From Nocardioides alpinus (GTDB lineage: Bacteria > Actinomycetota > Actinomycetes > Propionibacteriales > Nocardioidaceae): a stretch of DNA of 64,000 nucleotides. Made by a program: the position numbers and the translations under genes. Positions 25,555-34,035 of the stretch are shown here, one piece after another; position 1 is the first letter of the stretch, and each line of letters opens with the position of its first letter. The notes beneath the pieces are model-generated. The model did no database searches. It saw only the letters and a program-made list of their open reading frames with translations, and was not told where the DNA came from. The DNA is taken from contig NZ_FOKC01000001.1 of assembly GCF_900112035.1 (NCBI RefSeq), positions 434,001 to 498,000 on the forward strand, given 5' to 3'.

Positions 25555-28311
25555 GTGGCTCTGACCGACCGCTTGGGGGGCAAGGTGCGTGGCGCCCTGC
25601 GCCGCACCCGCCGCGACGGCCCGCTCGACATCGTCTTCGTGCTCTTCAACGCCGACGGCATGGGCGGCACCGCGCGCTCGGGGATCGAGCAGGCCAACGC
25701 GCTCGTCGGGCTCGGCGAGGGGCACCGGGTCCGGATCCTCAGCGTCACCCGCAGCGGCCCCCACACCCACTACCCGCTGGCCGACAGGCTGGAGGTGACC
25801 TACCTCGTCGACGTACGCGGTCCGCGCCCCGTCGCTGTCACCGGCGACCACCCCGCCGAGCTGGGCGAGCGCGAGTCGCTGGTCGTGCCTCGCAGCTGGG
25901 ACGCACTCTTCAACGGCCTCACCGACGCCACCATGCGCGAGGCGCTCGGCGACCTCGACGCGGACGTCGTCGTCACGACCACTCCCGAGCTGCTGGCCGT
26001 GGTCGCCCAGCTCGCGCCGCCCGACGTGGCGCTGGTCCACCAGGAGCACCGGGCGTCCTCGGCGCGGGTCAACGACCTGGGTGCGCTGCTGGAGTTCGCC
26101 CCGCGCGCGGACATCGTGGTGTCGTTGACGGAGTCGATGTCCCGCTGGCTCGCCGGGCGGCTGGGTGGCGCCGCTCCCGAGCTGCTGGTGATCCCCAACC
26201 CGTTGCCGGCCGCGCCGCAGGCCCGCTCGACGCTGGACCAGAAGACCTTCGTCACCGCGGGGCGGCTCGCGCCGGAGAAGCAGTTCGAGCACGTCGTTGA
26301 CGCCTTCTGGCGCATCCACGAGCAGGTTCCTGGCTGGACGCTGCGGATCTGGGGCGACGGCCCGCGCGCGGACAACCTCGCCGCCCAGGTGCGCAAGCTC
26401 GGTCTCGAGGACCGCGTCGAGCTGCCCGGCAGCACGGCCGACATCTCGGCGGAGTGGGCCCGCACCAGCGTGGCCGTGCTGGCGTCCAAGGGCGAGGGCT
26501 ATCCGCTCGTGCTGCAGGAGGCGATGTCCGCCGGCGTCCCCTGCGTGTCTTACGACTGCCCGTCCGGCCCGCGCGAGATCATCACCCACGACGTCGACGG
26601 GCTGCTCGTGCCACCGGCGTCCAAGGCAGCGCTCGCCGCCGCCATGCTGCGGATCGCCACTGACGACGACCTGCGCGCGCGCCTCGGTGCGGCCGCGCTC
26701 GAGCGCTCCACGCGCTGGGACGGCCAGGCCCTGGCCCGCCACTGGGTCACGGTGTTCCGTGACGCGGTGGCGCGTCGCGCCGACCCGCTCGCCCCCCGCC
26801 GGGTGCTGCACGGCCTCCGCCCGGGGCCGTTGGGCGACCTGCCCGAGACCGACGGCGCCGCCGGCGTCACCCCCGCCCGGGCGCGTACGACGGCGCTGCA
26901 GGCGCTCACCTCCGCAGCCGCGTCGACCGGGGACGGGTGGTTCGTGATGCCCGCGCGTGGCCTCGACCCGCACCCGGTGGTCGTCGTTCCGTCCTCCCGC
27001 CGGGAGGCCTTCCTCGGCGCGCTCGCTGCCGGCTCGGTCCCCGACTGGCTGTCGGTGCGCGATCCCGCCGAGCGCGGCTGGCACGAGCGCCGCGGCACCG
27101 TCGCCGCGATGACCGACGACCTGGCCCGGACGCGTACGGCGTCACTGTTCCTCGAGCCGTGGCCGATGCGCGGCGGGCACGACGGCGTGCTCGCCGAGGG
27201 CGTCGAGGTCGGCGTGCAGTTCTGGGAGGAGTCGCCCGACGGCGACCTGCTCGCACCCGGGCTCAACCGCTTCGGCGACCGTGTCCCGGCCGGCTCACCG
27301 CGCACCACGACCACCGTCCACGGGATCGAGGTGCCGACCCTCGAGGTGATGGCGCTGCCAACCGTGGACGACGTGCGCTTCGACGTCGACGTCGTCTACA
27401 CCTGGGTCGACGGCGACGACGAGGACTGGCTCGCCGCGCGGGACGAGCGCATCACCGGCCTCGGCGGGACGCCCAGCGCGCGGGCCGGCGGCGCCTCGCG
27501 CTACCGCAGCCGCGACGAGCTCCGCTACTCGATGCGCAGCCTCCACCTCTTCGCGCCGTGGGTGCGTCGGATCCACCTCGTCACGGCCGGCCAGGTGCCG
27601 TCGTGGCTCGACACCTCGCACCCGGCGATCACGGCGGTCGACCATCGCGACATCCTTCCGGCGTCGGCGCTGCCGACCTTCAGCTCGCACGCGATCGAGA
27701 CCCGGCTGCACGCCGTGCCGGACCTCGCCGACCACTTCGTCTACGTCAACGACGACGTCTTCCTCGGCCGGCCGCGCCGTCCCGAGCACTTCTTCTCACC
27801 CGGCGGGCAGTACGCCGCGTTCGTCGCCGACCACCGCGCCGTCGGTCTGCCCGGCACCGACGACCGGCCCTACCTCTCAGCCGCGCAGAACAACCGCCGC
27901 GTGCTGGCCGACGCGTTCGGGGTGACGCTGACCAACACGATGATGCACAGCCCGCACCCGCAGCGTCGTACGACGCTGGAGGAGATCGCGGCGCGCTTCC
28001 CGGCCGAGGTGGCGCGCACCACCGAGGCGCCGTTCCGCTCGGAGACCGACCTGTCGCTGCTGTCGTCCTTCGCGCAGAACTACGGCCTCATCACCGGCCA
28101 GGCGTTCCGCGCCAGCGCCCACCACGGCTACGTCGACCTCGGCCACCAGCAGCTGCCGGCCCAGCTGAAGGCGATGCTCAAGCGCGACCGCGACTTCTTC
28201 TGCGTCGCCGACAACCTGGTGGCCGCGTTCGACGAGGAGCGGACCGACGGGCTCCTGCGCGAGTTCCTGGAGCAGTACTTCCCGATCGCGGCGCCCTGGG
28301 AGATCGGCTGA
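25555..28311 (+). CDS. Fusion of a family 4 glycosyltransferase and a Stealth sugar-phosphotransferase
   Basis: This 918-residue protein has two catalytic modules. Residues ~20-410 form a GT-B glycosyltransferase (FNADGMGGTARSGIEQANAL, FVTAGRLAPEKQFEHVVDAF, KGEGYPLVLQEAMSAGVPCV). After a linker region, residues ~600-918 contain the Stealth conserved regions: CR1 VDVVYTWVDGDDEDWL, CR2 RSRDELRYSMRSLHLFAPW, CR3 MMHSPHPQRRTTLEE and CR4 DRDFFCVADN. Stealth proteins transfer hexose-1-phosphate to make phosphodiester-linked capsular polymers. I place the start at the GTG with GAGGA upstream; two in-frame GTGs lie 5 and 12 codons earlier. A single protein could add a sugar and then a sugar phosphate. 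The divergent sulfotransferase may modify the product. Confidence 0.88.
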   Translation: MALTDRLGGKVRGALRRTRRDGPLDIVFVLFNADGMGGTARSGIEQANALVGLGEGHRVRILSVTRSGPHTHYPLADRLEVTYLVDVRGPRPVAVTGDHPAELGERESLVVPRSWDALFNGLTDATMREALGDLDADVVVTTTPELLAVVAQLAPPDVALVHQEHRASSARVNDLGALLEFAPRADIVVSLTESMSRWLAGRLGGAAPELLVIPNPLPAAPQARSTLDQKTFVTAGRLAPEKQFEHVVDAFWRIHEQVPGWTLRIWGDGPRADNLAAQVRKLGLEDRVELPGSTADISAEWARTSVAVLASKGEGYPLVLQEAMSAGVPCVSYDCPSGPREIITHDVDGLLVPPASKAALAAAMLRIATDDDLRARLGAAALERSTRWDGQALARHWVTVFRDAVARRADPLAPRRVLHGLRPGPLGDLPETDGAAGVTPARARTTALQALTSAAASTGDGWFVMPARGLDPHPVVVVPSSRREAFLGALAAGSVPDWLSVRDPAERGWHERRGTVAAMTDDLARTRTASLFLEPWPMRGGHDGVLAEGVEVGVQFWEESPDGDLLAPGLNRFGDRVPAGSPRTTTTVHGIEVPTLEVMALPTVDDVRFDVDVVYTWVDGDDEDWLAARDERITGLGGTPSARAGGASRYRSRDELRYSMRSLHLFAPWVRRIHLVTAGQVPSWLDTSHPAITAVDHRDILPASALPTFSSHAIETRLHAVPDLADHFVYVNDDVFLGRPRRPEHFFSPGGQYAAFVADHRAVGLPGTDDRPYLSAAQNNRRVLADAFGVTLTNTMMHSPHPQRRTTLEEIAARFPAEVARTTEAPFRSETDLSLLSSFAQNYGLITGQAFRASAHHGYVDLGHQQLPAQLKAMLKRDRDFFCVADNLVAAFDEERTDGLLREFLEQYFPIAAPWEIG

Positions 28312-28368
28312 GCGCCTTGGTTTCGACACGGGCGCGGGCGACCTGCTCAACCAGCGGCAGGCGCTCAG
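28308..28368. terminator. Bidirectional terminator hairpin shared by two convergent genes
   Basis: CTGAGCGCCT (28308-28317) and AGGCGCTCAG (28359-28368) are perfect inverted repeats, and each arm contains the stop codon of one gene. An inner pair TGGTT (28318-28322) / AACCA (28349-28353) extends the stem. There is no T-tract, so it may stabilise 3' ends rather than terminate by itself. Confidence 0.55.
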
Positions 28369-29447
28369 CCCTCGACCCGGTTGCCCTCGGCGTCCCAGTG
28401 CGACTCGACCTTCTTCGACGGCTGGACCCGCGGCGGCTCCCCCGGCATCTTCGGGTGGTCAGGCGGGTAGTTGAGCTCGACGGGGTGCTCGTCCCAGAGC
28501 GCGAGGAGCACCTCGAGGGAGTTGTGCACGTCGTCGATCGTGGCCCACGGGTCGCCGTCGGAGGCGAGGCGCTCGGGCACCGTGAAGAGGTTGAGGGCCT
28601 TCGGTGAGTCGAGGTCGGCCAGCTCGTCCCACGTCACGGGCGTGGAGACGGGAGCGCCGGCGATCGGACGCAGCGAGTAGGCCGAGGCGATCGTGCGGTC
28701 CCGGGTGTTCTGGTTGAAGTCGACGAAGATCCGCTCCCCGCGCTCCTCCTTCCACCACGCGGTCGTGACCCCGTCGTCGCGCTTCTCCAGCTCGCGCCCG
28801 AAGGCGATCGCGGCATGGCGTACGTCGGCGAACTCCCACCGCGGCTCGATGCGGACGTAGATGTGGATGCCTCGGTTGCCCGAGGTCTTCGCGTAGCTGG
28901 TCATCCCCATCTCGTCGAAGAGCTGGTGCGCCACGCCGGCCACACGTACGGCGTCGGCGAACGTCGTGCCCGGCTGGGGGTCGAGGTCGATGCGCAGCTC
29001 GTCGGGATGGTCGACGTCGGACCGACGGACCGGCCACGGGTGGAAGGTCAGCGTGCCCATGTGCGCGCACCACACCGGCACCGCGATCTCGGTCGGGCAG
29101 ATCTCCTCGGCCGTACGCCCCGACGGGAAGGTGATCTCGACGGCCTCGAGGTAGTCGGGAGCGCCCTTGGGGACCCGCTTCTGGTAGAACGCGTCGGCGT
29201 TCTTGTCCATGGGTCCGGTGGCGAGCTTCATGCCCTCCCGCACCCCGGACGTCCAGCGCTCCAGGGCGGTCGGCCGGTCGCGCAGCGCGCGCATCAGCCC
29301 GTCCTCGACGGAGGCGAAGTACTCCGCGACCATCAGCTTGGTCACCTCGCCTGTCGTGTCCGTCGCCTCGTAGATGACGCGGTCGGGCGAGGAGACGCGG
29401 ACCTCACGGTCGCCGGCCTGCACCATCACCGGCTTCGCAGCTGCCAT
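28365..29447 (-). CDS. LigD-type DNA polymerase/primase domain protein
   Basis: The 360-residue protein is an archaeo-eukaryotic primase-like polymerase of the LigD POL type, which fills gaps during end joining. The catalytic metal site is the pair of aspartates in LRIDLDPQPG, with KTSGNRGIHIYVRIEPRWEF (the SGxxGxH motif) and the third acid in ERIFVDFNQNTRDRTIASAY. The POL domain is complete, with no attached ligase or nuclease; the ligase is a separate gene 5 kb away. The ATG is seven bases behind TAGGGT. No Ku gene is visible. Confidence 0.9.
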   Translation of the reverse strand: MAAAKPVMVQAGDREVRVSSPDRVIYEATDTTGEVTKLMVAEYFASVEDGLMRALRDRPTALERWTSGVREGMKLATGPMDKNADAFYQKRVPKGAPDYLEAVEITFPSGRTAEEICPTEIAVPVWCAHMGTLTFHPWPVRRSDVDHPDELRIDLDPQPGTTFADAVRVAGVAHQLFDEMGMTSYAKTSGNRGIHIYVRIEPRWEFADVRHAAIAFGRELEKRDDGVTTAWWKEERGERIFVDFNQNTRDRTIASAYSLRPIAGAPVSTPVTWDELADLDSPKALNLFTVPERLASDGDPWATIDDVHNSLEVLLALWDEHPVELNYPPDHPKMPGEPPRVQPSKKVESHWDAEGNRVEG

Positions 29448-29454
29448 GCCCCCG

Positions 29455-29460
29455 ACCCTA
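29455..29460 (-). promoter_or_regulatory. -10 element (TAGGGT) of the LigD polymerase gene
   Basis: On the minus strand the hexamer lies seven bases before the ATG at 29447. Confidence 0.6.
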
Positions 29461-29487
29461 GTCCGACGCGGTGCTGGTGCGGCGACC

Positions 29488-29493
29488 TAAACT
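29488..29493 (+). promoter_or_regulatory. -10 element (TAAACT) of msrB
   Basis: TAAACT ends six bases before the ATG at 29500. Confidence 0.6.
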
Positions 29494-29499
29494 GGACCC

Positions 29500-29898
29500 A
29501 TGGCCTACGACGTGCAGAAGACCGATGAGCAGTGGCGCGAGGAGCTCAGCCCCGAGGAGTACGCCGTGCTGCGCCAGGCCGGCACGGAGCGCGCCTTCGT
29601 CGGCGAGTACACCGACACCGAGACCGAGGGCACCTACTCGTGCAAGGGGTGCGGGTCGGAGCTGTTCACCAGCGACACGAAGTTCCACTCCGGCTGCGGC
29701 TGGCCGAGCTTCTACCAGCCGATGACCGACACGGTGGAGTACATCGAGGACAACTCGGCCGGCATGAAGCGCGTCGAGGTGCGCTGCGCGACGTGCGGCT
29801 CGCACCTCGGCCACGTCTTCCCCGACGGGTTCGGCACGCCGACCGGCGACCGCTTCTGCATCAACTCGATCAGCATCACGCTCAACGAGAAGAAGTAG
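29500..29898 (+). CDS. msrB: Peptide-methionine (R)-S-oxide reductase
   Basis: MsrB repairs the R form of methionine sulfoxide in oxidised proteins, using thioredoxin as reductant. The 132-residue cytosolic protein has both zinc CxxC pairs (C48/C51 in CKGCGSELF; C96/C99 in CATCGSHLG), the HSGCGWPSF block, GHVFPDG and the catalytic cysteine C120 in RFCINSIS. It is a single-domain form and its start is set by the TAAACT element. Confidence 0.97.
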   Translation: MAYDVQKTDEQWREELSPEEYAVLRQAGTERAFVGEYTDTETEGTYSCKGCGSELFTSDTKFHSGCGWPSFYQPMTDTVEYIEDNSAGMKRVEVRCATCGSHLGHVFPDGFGTPTGDRFCINSISITLNEKK

Positions 29899-29946
29899 CG
29901 CGAGGTCGAGTGCGCAGCCCCGCGGCGACCACTACCGCGGGCGCAC

Positions 29947-30798
29947 TCAACCCACCGGGTTCAGCGCCGAGCTGACCCGCACCAGCCCCTCGCCGTACGT
30001 CGCGTCCACCCACTCCTGGATCGATCCGTCATCGAAGACGACCTGCGCGTCGAGCGTGTCGGGCTGGAACGACCCGCTGGTCAGCAGCGATGCGCCCAGC
30101 GCGTCCTGCAGCTCGATGTTGATCGCGTTGAGGTCGGCGTCGGTCTTCTCGACCGTCGTCACGCACAGCTGACCGCCCCAGGTCTCGCGCAGGGCGGTCT
30201 CGGCGCCGGCCGCGTCCTCGGTGACCGCGACGTTGATCGTGGTGCCGGTCAGCCACGCAGTGGCGTAGCCGGGCAGGGCGGACGCGGCGGCCAGCGTCGC
30301 GTCCATGTCCTCGGGAGTGGCCTTGTCGGTGTCGGTCGTCGCGGGCGACTCGCACGCGGCGCCGAGCGCGTCCTCCTGCGGCTCGGCCATCGCGTCGTAC
30401 AACGCCGCGGGGATCGCGTCGGTCGCGGTGAAGGTGGTGCCGTCGAAGGTGCCGGTGAGGGCGTACGACCCCCACTTCACGCCCGAGGCCTCCTCGAAGC
30501 CGACGTCACCCCACTCGAAGCCCTCGACGGCCGGACCGCCGCACTGGGGAGGGTAGGACTCCGCCACGGCGCCCAGGCACATCTGCGGTCCGGTGCCGGC
30601 GTCGAGCACGGTGACGAGCCCACTGGTGCGCACCTCCCCGTCGGGGACGGGGGTCGGCACGGCGTCGGACGGTGCGCTGGCCGTCGGTTCGCCCGCGCCG
30701 GCCGGGTCGACGGCGCGCATGTCCTCCTCGGTGGAGCAGGCAGCCAGCGGCAGCGCCAGGAGCAGGACGGCTGAGACGATGACGAGTCGTGGAGTCAT
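29947..30798 (-). CDS. Predicted lipoprotein of unknown function
   Basis: The N-terminus MTPRLVIVSAVLLLALPLAA then C is a lipoprotein signal with the modified cysteine at about residue 21. The mature 263 residues begin with an acidic, Pro/Ala/Thr-rich linker and then a domain with paired cysteines (MCLGAVAESYPPQCGGPAVE) that may form disulfides. I do not recognise the family. It is 38 bp downstream of hemQ, with a possible -10 element of its own. Confidence 0.7.
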   Translation of the reverse strand: MTPRLVIVSAVLLLALPLAACSTEEDMRAVDPAGAGEPTASAPSDAVPTPVPDGEVRTSGLVTVLDAGTGPQMCLGAVAESYPPQCGGPAVEGFEWGDVGFEEASGVKWGSYALTGTFDGTTFTATDAIPAALYDAMAEPQEDALGAACESPATTDTDKATPEDMDATLAAASALPGYATAWLTGTTINVAVTEDAAGAETALRETWGGQLCVTTVEKTDADLNAINIELQDALGASLLTSGSFQPDTLDAQVVFDDGSIQEWVDATYGEGLVRVSSALNPVG

Positions 30799-30807
30799 GA
30801 TGGTCTG

Positions 30808-30813
30808 ACGCTA
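30808..30813 (-). promoter_or_regulatory. Possible -10 element (TAGCGT) of the lipoprotein gene
   Basis: On the minus strand TAGCGT is nine bases before the ATG at 30798, which would leave a leader of only a few bases. Confidence 0.4.
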
Positions 30814-30836
30814 CTGCCCGTCAGGGCGTTCCCGGC

Positions 30837-31547
30837 TCAGGGCAGGCGGGCCAGGAGCTCCGCCGGCGAGACGCGGGCGCCGGTGTAGAACGGCACCTCC
30901 TCGCGCACGTGGCGACGGGCCGTCGACGCGCGCAGGTCGCGCATCAGGTCGACGATGCGGTGCAGCTCGTTGGCCTCGAAGGCGAGCAGCCACTCGTAGT
31001 CACCGAGGGCGAACGACGCGACCGTGTTGGCGCGTACGTCGCCGTAGCCGCGCGCCATCTTGCCGTGCTCGGCGAGCATGGCGCGGCGCTCGGAGTCCTC
31101 GAGGAGGTACCACTCGTAGGAGCGCACGAAGGGGTACACGCAGATGTGGGCGCGCGGCTCTTCATCGGCGAGGAAGGCGGGGATGTGCGACTTGTTGAAC
31201 TCCGCCGGACGGTGCAGCGCCATCTGCGACCAGACCGGCTCGAGGCGCTGCCCGAACGACGTACGGCGGAAGAGGTTGTACGCGGCCTGGAGCTGCTCGG
31301 AGTCCTCGGCGTGCCACCAGACCATGAGGTCGGCGTCGGCCCGCAGCCCACTGACGTCGTACAGCCCGCGGACGACGACGTCCTGCTCGGCCAGCACCTC
31401 GAAGAGCGCCTCGACGTCGGTCGCCTCCGCACCCCGGTCGGCGTCTCCGAGGACGTCGCGGAGCTTGAAGACCGACCACATCGTGTAGCGGATGGAGTCG
31501 TTGAGCTCGCGGGTCCGTGCGGCGTTGGTCTTCGAGTCGGTGCTCAT
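30837..31547 (-). CDS. hemQ: Coproheme decarboxylase of the chlorite-dismutase family
   Basis: HemQ oxidatively decarboxylates coproheme III to heme b, the last step of the coproporphyrin-dependent pathway of Actinobacteria and Firmicutes. The 236-residue protein contains the family pattern [56 protein letters not shown] with the catalytic tyrosine region, and [19 protein letters not shown] with the proximal histidine region. It lies four bases after the hemG stop, so the last two enzymes are coupled. CAGAAT six bases before its ATG could give an additional leaderless start. Confidence 0.93.
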   Translation of the reverse strand: MSTDSKTNAARTRELNDSIRYTMWSVFKLRDVLGDADRGAEATDVEALFEVLAEQDVVVRGLYDVSGLRADADLMVWWHAEDSEQLQAAYNLFRRTSFGQRLEPVWSQMALHRPAEFNKSHIPAFLADEEPRAHICVYPFVRSYEWYLLEDSERRAMLAEHGKMARGYGDVRANTVASFALGDYEWLLAFEANELHRIVDLMRDLRASTARRHVREEVPFYTGARVSPAELLARLP

Positions 31548-31551
31548 GGGT

Positions 31552-32901
31552 TCATTCTGCCCGGGTGACCGAGGCCACAGCCCGGCGGGCCGAGCCGATC
31601 ACGGCGGGGATGCCGACGCCGTCGTACGCCGCCCCGCAGACCGCGAGCCCCGGCTGCCCGTCGACCGCGGCGCGGATCCGCGCCACCCGGTCGAGGTGTC
31701 CCACGGCGTACTGCGGCAGCGCGCCGCCCCACCGCTGCACGTGCGAGTCGACCGGGCGTGCCGTGATGCCGGCCATGGCGGAGAGGTCGGCGAGCGACAC
31801 CCGCACCAGGCCCTCGTCGCCCGCCTGCAGCGTGGCCTCCTCGCCGTGGCGCCCCAGGGACGTGCGCAGGACCACGACACCCGGGTCGAGGTCGCGCACC
31901 CACGCCCACTTGGCGAACGAGAACGTCGACGCCTTGATCGTGCGCTGCTCCACAGGCGGCACGAGGAAGCCGGACCGCTCGAACAATGCGTCGGGCAGGT
32001 CCTCGGTGCGGAATGCCAACGACACGACGGCCACGCTCGCGGCACCGATCGCCGCCAGCTCGGCCGCCGCGTCCGGCACGTCGACACCCAGCAGCCGCGC
32101 GGTCGGCGCGGCCGGGGTCGCGAGCACGACGGCGGCCGCCTCGACGGTCTCGGGGTGGGTCGTCGGCCCGACGGTGAGTGCCCAGCCCGACCGCGTACGC
32201 CGCAGCGCGCGGACGGTCGCCGAGGTCCGCACCTCGAAGCCCCCGCCGTCGCGGAGCAGGCCGGGCAGCCGGCCCATGCCGCCGGGGAGGGCCGCGAAGA
32301 CCGGCGCGACGGAGGCGGGGACGGCTGAGGCCTGCTCCAGCAGGCTCCCGCGCCGCGCCATGGCGAGCAGCTGGGGGACCGCCGCGGCCGCGGAGATGTG
32401 GCGGGCGTGGCCGGCGTAGACGCCGCCGAGCAGGGGTTCGACGAGGCGGTCGACGATCTCGTCGCCGAGGCGGGCGCCCACGAGGTCCCCCACCGAGACG
32501 TCGTCGCCGGGCTCGCTCGCCGCCTCGGCAGCGGCCCGGGCGACGCCCTCGGCGCTCAGCACCCCGCTGGCTGCGAGCTGGTCGAGGTCGAACGGCACGC
32601 CCATCAGCGAGCGCGGCAGGTCGCGCAGCGCACCACGGGACCAGAGGCCAGAAGTGGCGGCGGTGGGGTGGACGACCTCGACGCCGAGCTCGCGCGCGAG
32701 GTCGATGCCCTCGGGCCGGCGGGCCAGCATCGCCTCCGCGCCGACGTCGACGGTCAGCCCAGCGACCTCGGCCGAGCGCAGCTTGCCGCCCAGCTCGGGA
32801 GACCCCTCGAGGAGGAGGACGTCGCGCCCGGATGCGGCCAGGTCCCGGGCCGCGACCAGACCTGCCACTCCCCCACCGACCACGACCACGTCCCACGCCA
32901 C
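31552..32901 (-). CDS. hemG: Coproporphyrinogen/protoporphyrinogen oxidase, FAD-dependent (HemY/CgoX type)
   Basis: The enzyme oxidises coproporphyrinogen III (or protoporphyrinogen IX) to the porphyrin with FAD and oxygen. The dinucleotide-binding loop [18 protein letters not shown] is at residues 4-21, followed by [20 protein letters not shown]. The C-terminal FAD contact is [20 protein letters not shown]. The length (449) is normal. It starts at a GTG six bases behind TAGGCT and is followed by hemQ with a 4-bp gap. Its promoter overlaps that of the divergent NYN gene. Confidence 0.93.
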   Translation of the reverse strand: MAWDVVVVGGGVAGLVAARDLAASGRDVLLLEGSPELGGKLRSAEVAGLTVDVGAEAMLARRPEGIDLARELGVEVVHPTAATSGLWSRGALRDLPRSLMGVPFDLDQLAASGVLSAEGVARAAAEAASEPGDDVSVGDLVGARLGDEIVDRLVEPLLGGVYAGHARHISAAAAVPQLLAMARRGSLLEQASAVPASVAPVFAALPGGMGRLPGLLRDGGGFEVRTSATVRALRRTRSGWALTVGPTTHPETVEAAAVVLATPAAPTARLLGVDVPDAAAELAAIGAASVAVVSLAFRTEDLPDALFERSGFLVPPVEQRTIKASTFSFAKWAWVRDLDPGVVVLRTSLGRHGEEATLQAGDEGLVRVSLADLSAMAGITARPVDSHVQRWGGALPQYAVGHLDRVARIRAAVDGQPGLAVCGAAYDGVGIPAVIGSARRAVASVTRAE

Positions 32902-32907
32902 GTGGTC

Positions 32908-32913
32908 AGCCTA
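32908..32913 (-). promoter_or_regulatory. -10 element (TAGGCT) of hemG, overlapping the opposite promoter
   Basis: On the minus strand it is six bases before the hemG GTG at 32901. Two bases are shared with the plus-strand -10 element at 32912-32917. Confidence 0.6.
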
Positions 32914-32917
32914 GGGT
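32912..32917 (+). promoter_or_regulatory. -10 element (TAGGGT) of the NYN-domain gene
   Basis: TAGGGT ends seven bases before the GTG at 32925. The two opposite -10 elements cannot be opened independently. Confidence 0.6.
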
Positions 32918-32924
32918 GAGCGGT

Positions 32925-33977
32925 GTGGACCCCAACGTGAGCTCCGACCGGATCGCCGTGCTGATCGACGCCGACAACACCTCGCACCGCTATGCGGAGG
33001 CGCTGCTCGACGAGGTGGCGAAGTTCGGCAACCCGACCATCAAGCGCGCCTACGGCGACTGGTCGTCCCCGCACCTGAGCGGCTGGGGCAACGAACTCAA
33101 CGCGCGTGCCATCCGCGGCATGCACCAGGGCGCCTTCACCCGCGGCAAGAACTCCACCGACTCGGCGCTGATCATCGACGCCATGGACCTGCTCTACGCC
33201 GGCAACGTCGAGGCCTTCGCGCTCGTCACCAGCGACAGCGACTTCACCAGCCTGGCGCTGCGCCTGCGCGAGTCCGGCAAGGTCGTCTACGGCCTCGGCG
33301 GCGCGAAGACGCCGGCGTCCCTCCAGAACGCGTGCGACCGGTTCATCCGCCTCGAGTCGCTGGGCGAGCCGGAGGCCGAGCCGGCGGCTGTCCCGGCCAG
33401 GGCCACCGCCCCCGACGCGAGCGCCGACGTGGCCCCGGATGCGGGCCCGGACGCGGGCCCGGCGCCCGAGATCAACCTGCAGAGCGCCCTGACCAAGGCC
33501 GTCAACGCCGTCGCGGCGGACGACGGCTGGGCGGCGCCCGGTCCCATCGGCCAGCACCTCAGCCGTACGCACCCGTCCCTCGACCCGCGCAACTACCTGG
33601 ACCCCAGCAAGTACCAGCAGCGGGGCCTGCAGGCCCTGCTCGCGGCCCAGGCCTACCTCGAGACGACCGGCGAGGGCGGCTCGATGCGGGTGCGGGTCAA
33701 GCGGAGGGGGCAGGCACCCGCGGCGAAGGCGGGCGCGAAGCAGGAGGGCAAGCAGGAGGGCAAGCCCGAGACCAAGCCCGAGACCAAGCAGGAGACGAAG
33801 CCGGCCACCAAGCCAGCCACCAAGCCGGCCACCAAGCGCGCCGCCAAGGCGCCGGCCAAGGCTGTCCCGGAGAAGCAGGTCGAGGTCGTCGAGACCCCGG
33901 TCCCGCGGGTCACGACCACCACGCGCGCTGCGAAGAAGGCGGCGACGGTGAAGAAGAAGGCCGAGCAGCAGGCCTGA
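32925..33977 (+). CDS. NYN-domain putative ribonuclease with OST-HTH/LOTUS domain and basic tail
   Basis: Residues ~9-155 form a NYN (PIN-like) domain with the acidic metal site: IAVLIDADNTSHRYAEALLD, NSTDSALIIDAMDLLY and FALVTSDSDFTSLALRLRES. Residues ~185-250 fit an OST-HTH/LOTUS RNA-binding domain (GPIGQHLSRTHPSLDPRNYL). The last ~95 residues are Lys/Ala/Thr/Pro-rich with imperfect KPET/KPAT repeats and would bind nucleic acid. The likely role is RNA cleavage. The GTG start is set by TAGGGT. The divergent hemG promoter overlaps. Confidence 0.8.
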   Translation: MDPNVSSDRIAVLIDADNTSHRYAEALLDEVAKFGNPTIKRAYGDWSSPHLSGWGNELNARAIRGMHQGAFTRGKNSTDSALIIDAMDLLYAGNVEAFALVTSDSDFTSLALRLRESGKVVYGLGGAKTPASLQNACDRFIRLESLGEPEAEPAAVPARATAPDASADVAPDAGPDAGPAPEINLQSALTKAVNAVAADDGWAAPGPIGQHLSRTHPSLDPRNYLDPSKYQQRGLQALLAAQAYLETTGEGGSMRVRVKRRGQAPAAKAGAKQEGKQEGKPETKPETKQETKPATKPATKPATKRAAKAPAKAVPEKQVEVVETPVPRVTTTTRAAKKAATVKKKAEQQA

Positions 33978-34035
33978 CGCATCACAGTTGCGTCACGGCC
34001 GGAACCGGCTGTGACGCAGCCCGCGTCCGACTGCC

